NCBI RefSeq assembly: GCF_902497875.1
Contig: NZ_CABVHY010000048.1
Location: 1-35,100 of the forward strand
Direction: 5' to 3'
DNA from: Pseudomonas fluorescens
Lineage (GTDB): Bacteria; Pseudomonadota; Gammaproteobacteria; Pseudomonadales; Pseudomonadaceae
Length of the DNA: 35,100 nucleotides
Below, in pieces: positions 33,809 to 35,100 of this stretch. A program made the translations under genes and the position numbers. Position 1 is the first letter of the stretch, and each line of letters opens with the position of its first letter. Under the pieces are notes generated by a model. It saw nothing but the letters and a program-made list of their open reading frames with translations. It was not told the origin of the DNA and did no database searches.

Positions 33809-34042
33809 CTCCTCCAGCATCTCGGCTGTGATCGAGCCGTCGGCCACCGCACCCAGCAACGCATCCTCGCGGTCAAAGCAGAGCTGAACGTGCTCGCTCA
33901 CAGCGTCAGCAATCGCCAGCACCTGGGCGGCTGGCAGATCGACGAAACCTTCTGAGGTTTGTAAGCGCTCCATAAACCCCACATTCAAAGTCACCGCCTG
34001 ATCCCCGATGCTGTGCTCCCGATTCCTTTCCGGAGCCAGCAC
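33794..34042 (-). pseudogene. Phage tail protein C-terminus (DUF4376-like), cut by IS66
   Basis: The frame reads 'GFVDLPAAQVLAIADAVSEHVQLCFDREDALLGAVADGSITAEMLEEGWP', matching the C-terminal helical module of DUF4376 tail or tail-fibre-assembly proteins (AaQvlai...a...H....f..E..Ll.ai..g). The first 20-25 codons ('MLAPERNREHSIGDQ') run into the IS66 end and are probably element sequence. About 60 native residues remain of a longer tail protein. With SleB and the spanins it places a minus-strand tail-to-lysis order typical of Pseudomonas prophages or tailocins. Confidence 0.6.
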
Positions 34043-34045
34043 CTC

Positions 34046-34405
34046 ATGATGCGTCCCGATGCAAAAGTCGAAAAAGTCTATCTCTACCCCAAGCCCGTCG
34101 ACTTCCGAAAATCCATTGATGGCCTCGCTGCTCTGGTCGAACTGGACATCAAGGTTGCGGTGTTTGACCCGGTGCTTTTCGTGTTCCTCAACAAGCCTCG
34201 AAACCGAGTGAAGATTTTGTACTGGGAGCGCAATGGCTTCTGCCTTTGGCTAAAGCGCCTAGAGTCCGAGCGTTTCAAAACATCGCCGGATTGTTCGGAT
34301 GAGGCCATTGTGCTGACGGTTCAAGAACTCAACTGGTTATTGGACGGTTTTGATTTGTGGCGCAACCGTCCGCATCAAGTTTTGACGCCTCGATTCGTCG
34401 CCTGA
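34046..34405 (+). CDS. tnpB: IS66 accessory protein TnpB
   Basis: A 119-residue protein with the IS66 Orf2 pattern: 'VEKVYLYPKPVDFRKSIDGLAALVE', 'DPVLFVFLNKPRNRVKILYWERNGFCLWLKRLESERF' and 'LNWLLDGFDLW'. GGAG lies 11 nt before ATG 34046; a second ATG follows directly at 34049. It is required with TnpC for IS66 transposition, with an undefined molecular role. The tnpC start lies 18 bp after its stop. Confidence 0.92.
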   Translation: MMRPDAKVEKVYLYPKPVDFRKSIDGLAALVELDIKVAVFDPVLFVFLNKPRNRVKILYWERNGFCLWLKRLESERFKTSPDCSDEAIVLTVQELNWLLDGFDLWRNRPHQVLTPRFVA

Positions 34406-34423
34406 TTCGGTATAATCCAGGGC

Positions 34424-35100
34424 ATGATTTCCATGCCCAAAGACCTTCCTGACGACCCTGTTTTGCTCAAGCAACTGCTTGAGCAAATGCTGAGTGAGCG
34501 CGAGTCGGATAAGGGCAAGATCGTTCATCTTGAAGAAGAAAACGCACTGTTGCGTCAGCGCCTTTTCGGGCGCAAGTCAGAGCAGACGGCCGATCCCGCG
34601 ACGCCGCAAATGGCCTTGTTCAATGAAGCTGAAAGCGTGGCCGAGTCTGTCGACGAAACGGTTGAAGAAGAGGTTGTAGCTCCGACCAAGCGACGGGGCA
34701 AACGCAAGCCTCTGCCCGCCGATCTTCCGCGTATCGAAGTCATCCATGAACTGCCCGATCACGAGCTGACCTGCGCCTGCGGTTGCCGTAAACACAGCAT
34801 TGGCGAGGAAATCAGCGAGCAGCTCGAAATCGTGCCGATGCAAATCCGCGTGATCAAACATGTGCGCAAGGTCTACGGTTGCCGCGATTGCGAAACCGCA
34901 CCAGTTACAGCGGACAAGCCCGCTCAACTGATTGAAAAAAGCATGGCTAGCCCAAGTGTCCTGGCGATGCTGCTGACGACCAAATACGTCGACGGCCTGC
35001 CCCTGCATCGCTTCGAAAAAGTACTCGGTCGCCACGGCGTCGATATTCCACGACAAACCTTGGCGCGCTGGGTTATCCAGTGCGGCGAACACCTGCAACC
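34424..35100 (+). CDS. tnpC: IS66 transposase TnpC, N-terminal part (3' end outside window)
   Basis: The first 225 residues are visible. They comprise a leucine-zipper-like coiled coil ('LLKQLLEQMLSERESDKGKIVHLEEENALLRQRLFGRKSEQ'), an acidic linker, the zinc-finger region with Cys pairs ('CACGCRKHSIGEE' and 'VYGCRDCETAP'), and the start of the DDE domain ('SPSVLAMLLTTKYVDGLPLHRFEKVLGRHGVDIPRQTLARWV'). It is open to the window end. A second in-frame ATG lies at 34433. Confidence 0.93.
   Translation, partial: MISMPKDLPDDPVLLKQLLEQMLSERESDKGKIVHLEEENALLRQRLFGRKSEQTADPATPQMALFNEAESVAESVDETVEEEVVAPTKRRGKRKPLPADLPRIEVIHELPDHELTCACGCRKHSIGEEISEQLEIVPMQIRVIKHVRKVYGCRDCETAPVTADKPAQLIEKSMASPSVLAMLLTTKYVDGLPLHRFEKVLGRHGVDIPRQTLARWVIQCGEHLQ

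Larger units (their letters stand above)
34010..35100 (+). mobile_element. IS66-family insertion sequence, right part outside window
   Basis: tnpB and the start of tnpC are adjacent in the usual IS66 order. The left boundary is not fixed because the terminal repeat cannot be checked without the right end; it should lie within about 33,985-34,045. No tnpA is seen before tnpB. Confidence 0.75.

Noticed and set aside
1..35100. CRISPR arrays, tRNA or rRNA genes, phage attachment site
   Set aside because: No regularly spaced repeats, cloverleaf-like sequence with CCA context, or rRNA segments were found, and no integrase or tRNA flanks the prophage remnant inside the window.

Overview
The window looks like chromosomal DNA of a Pseudomonas, most probably the P. 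fluorescens group. This rests on high G+C coding sequence, Pseudomonas-restricted small families (DUF1652, the DUF3077-like protein, OsmE-type lipoprotein), Rhs N-termini of Pseudomonas type, and REP-like intergenic repeats of the kind common in that group. No rRNA, tRNA or CRISPR array was seen. The window begins inside an IS110-family transposase and ends inside an IS66-family transposase.

Positions 1-13,700 are mostly ordinary chromosome: a purine (xanthine/urate-type) permease with GntR-like boxes upstream, a DUF3016 protein, OsmE, arylamine N-acetyltransferase, an exonuclease III, a P2-type cation ATPase, a LysE-type exporter, a SRAP/YedK DNA-crosslink protein, a DUF3616 protein, an unrecognised beta-rich protein, a DUF4142 remnant and several small Pseudomonas proteins.

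Positions 13,700-18,200 form a toxin-rich, rearranged patch. It holds a secreted RNase T2, a DUF3077-like gene, a Fic toxin with its small antitoxin (Fic-1/AntF or VbhT/VbhA type) and a broken N-terminus of an Rhs protein. A second, decayed copy of the DUF3077 region is also present. Comparing the two copies shows a 226-bp MITE/REPIN-like insertion with terminal inverted repeats in one of them. DUF1289 and two hypothetical genes follow, then a REP doublet.

Positions 18,262-24,117 hold one 1951-residue gene: N-terminal transglutaminase-like region, DUF4011, SF1 helicase, Vsr/MTES_1575-like nuclease and DUF3320. It is probably a stand-alone anti-phage defence protein and is the strongest candidate for a system of interest.

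Positions 24,398-31,103 carry two divergent L,D-transpeptidases of different families, a DUF1254/DUF1214 lipoprotein, a small conserved protein, a FadL-type porin remnant, and a DUF2092 exported protein translationally coupled to a small partner.

Positions 31,169-35,100 are a prophage remnant on the minus strand: tail protein fragment, small ORFs, SleB-type endolysin, and an inner-membrane spanin with the outer-membrane spanin nested inside it. It is interrupted by an A+T-richer, frameshifted DUF4214 gene on the opposite strand (moron-like) and by the IS66 element.
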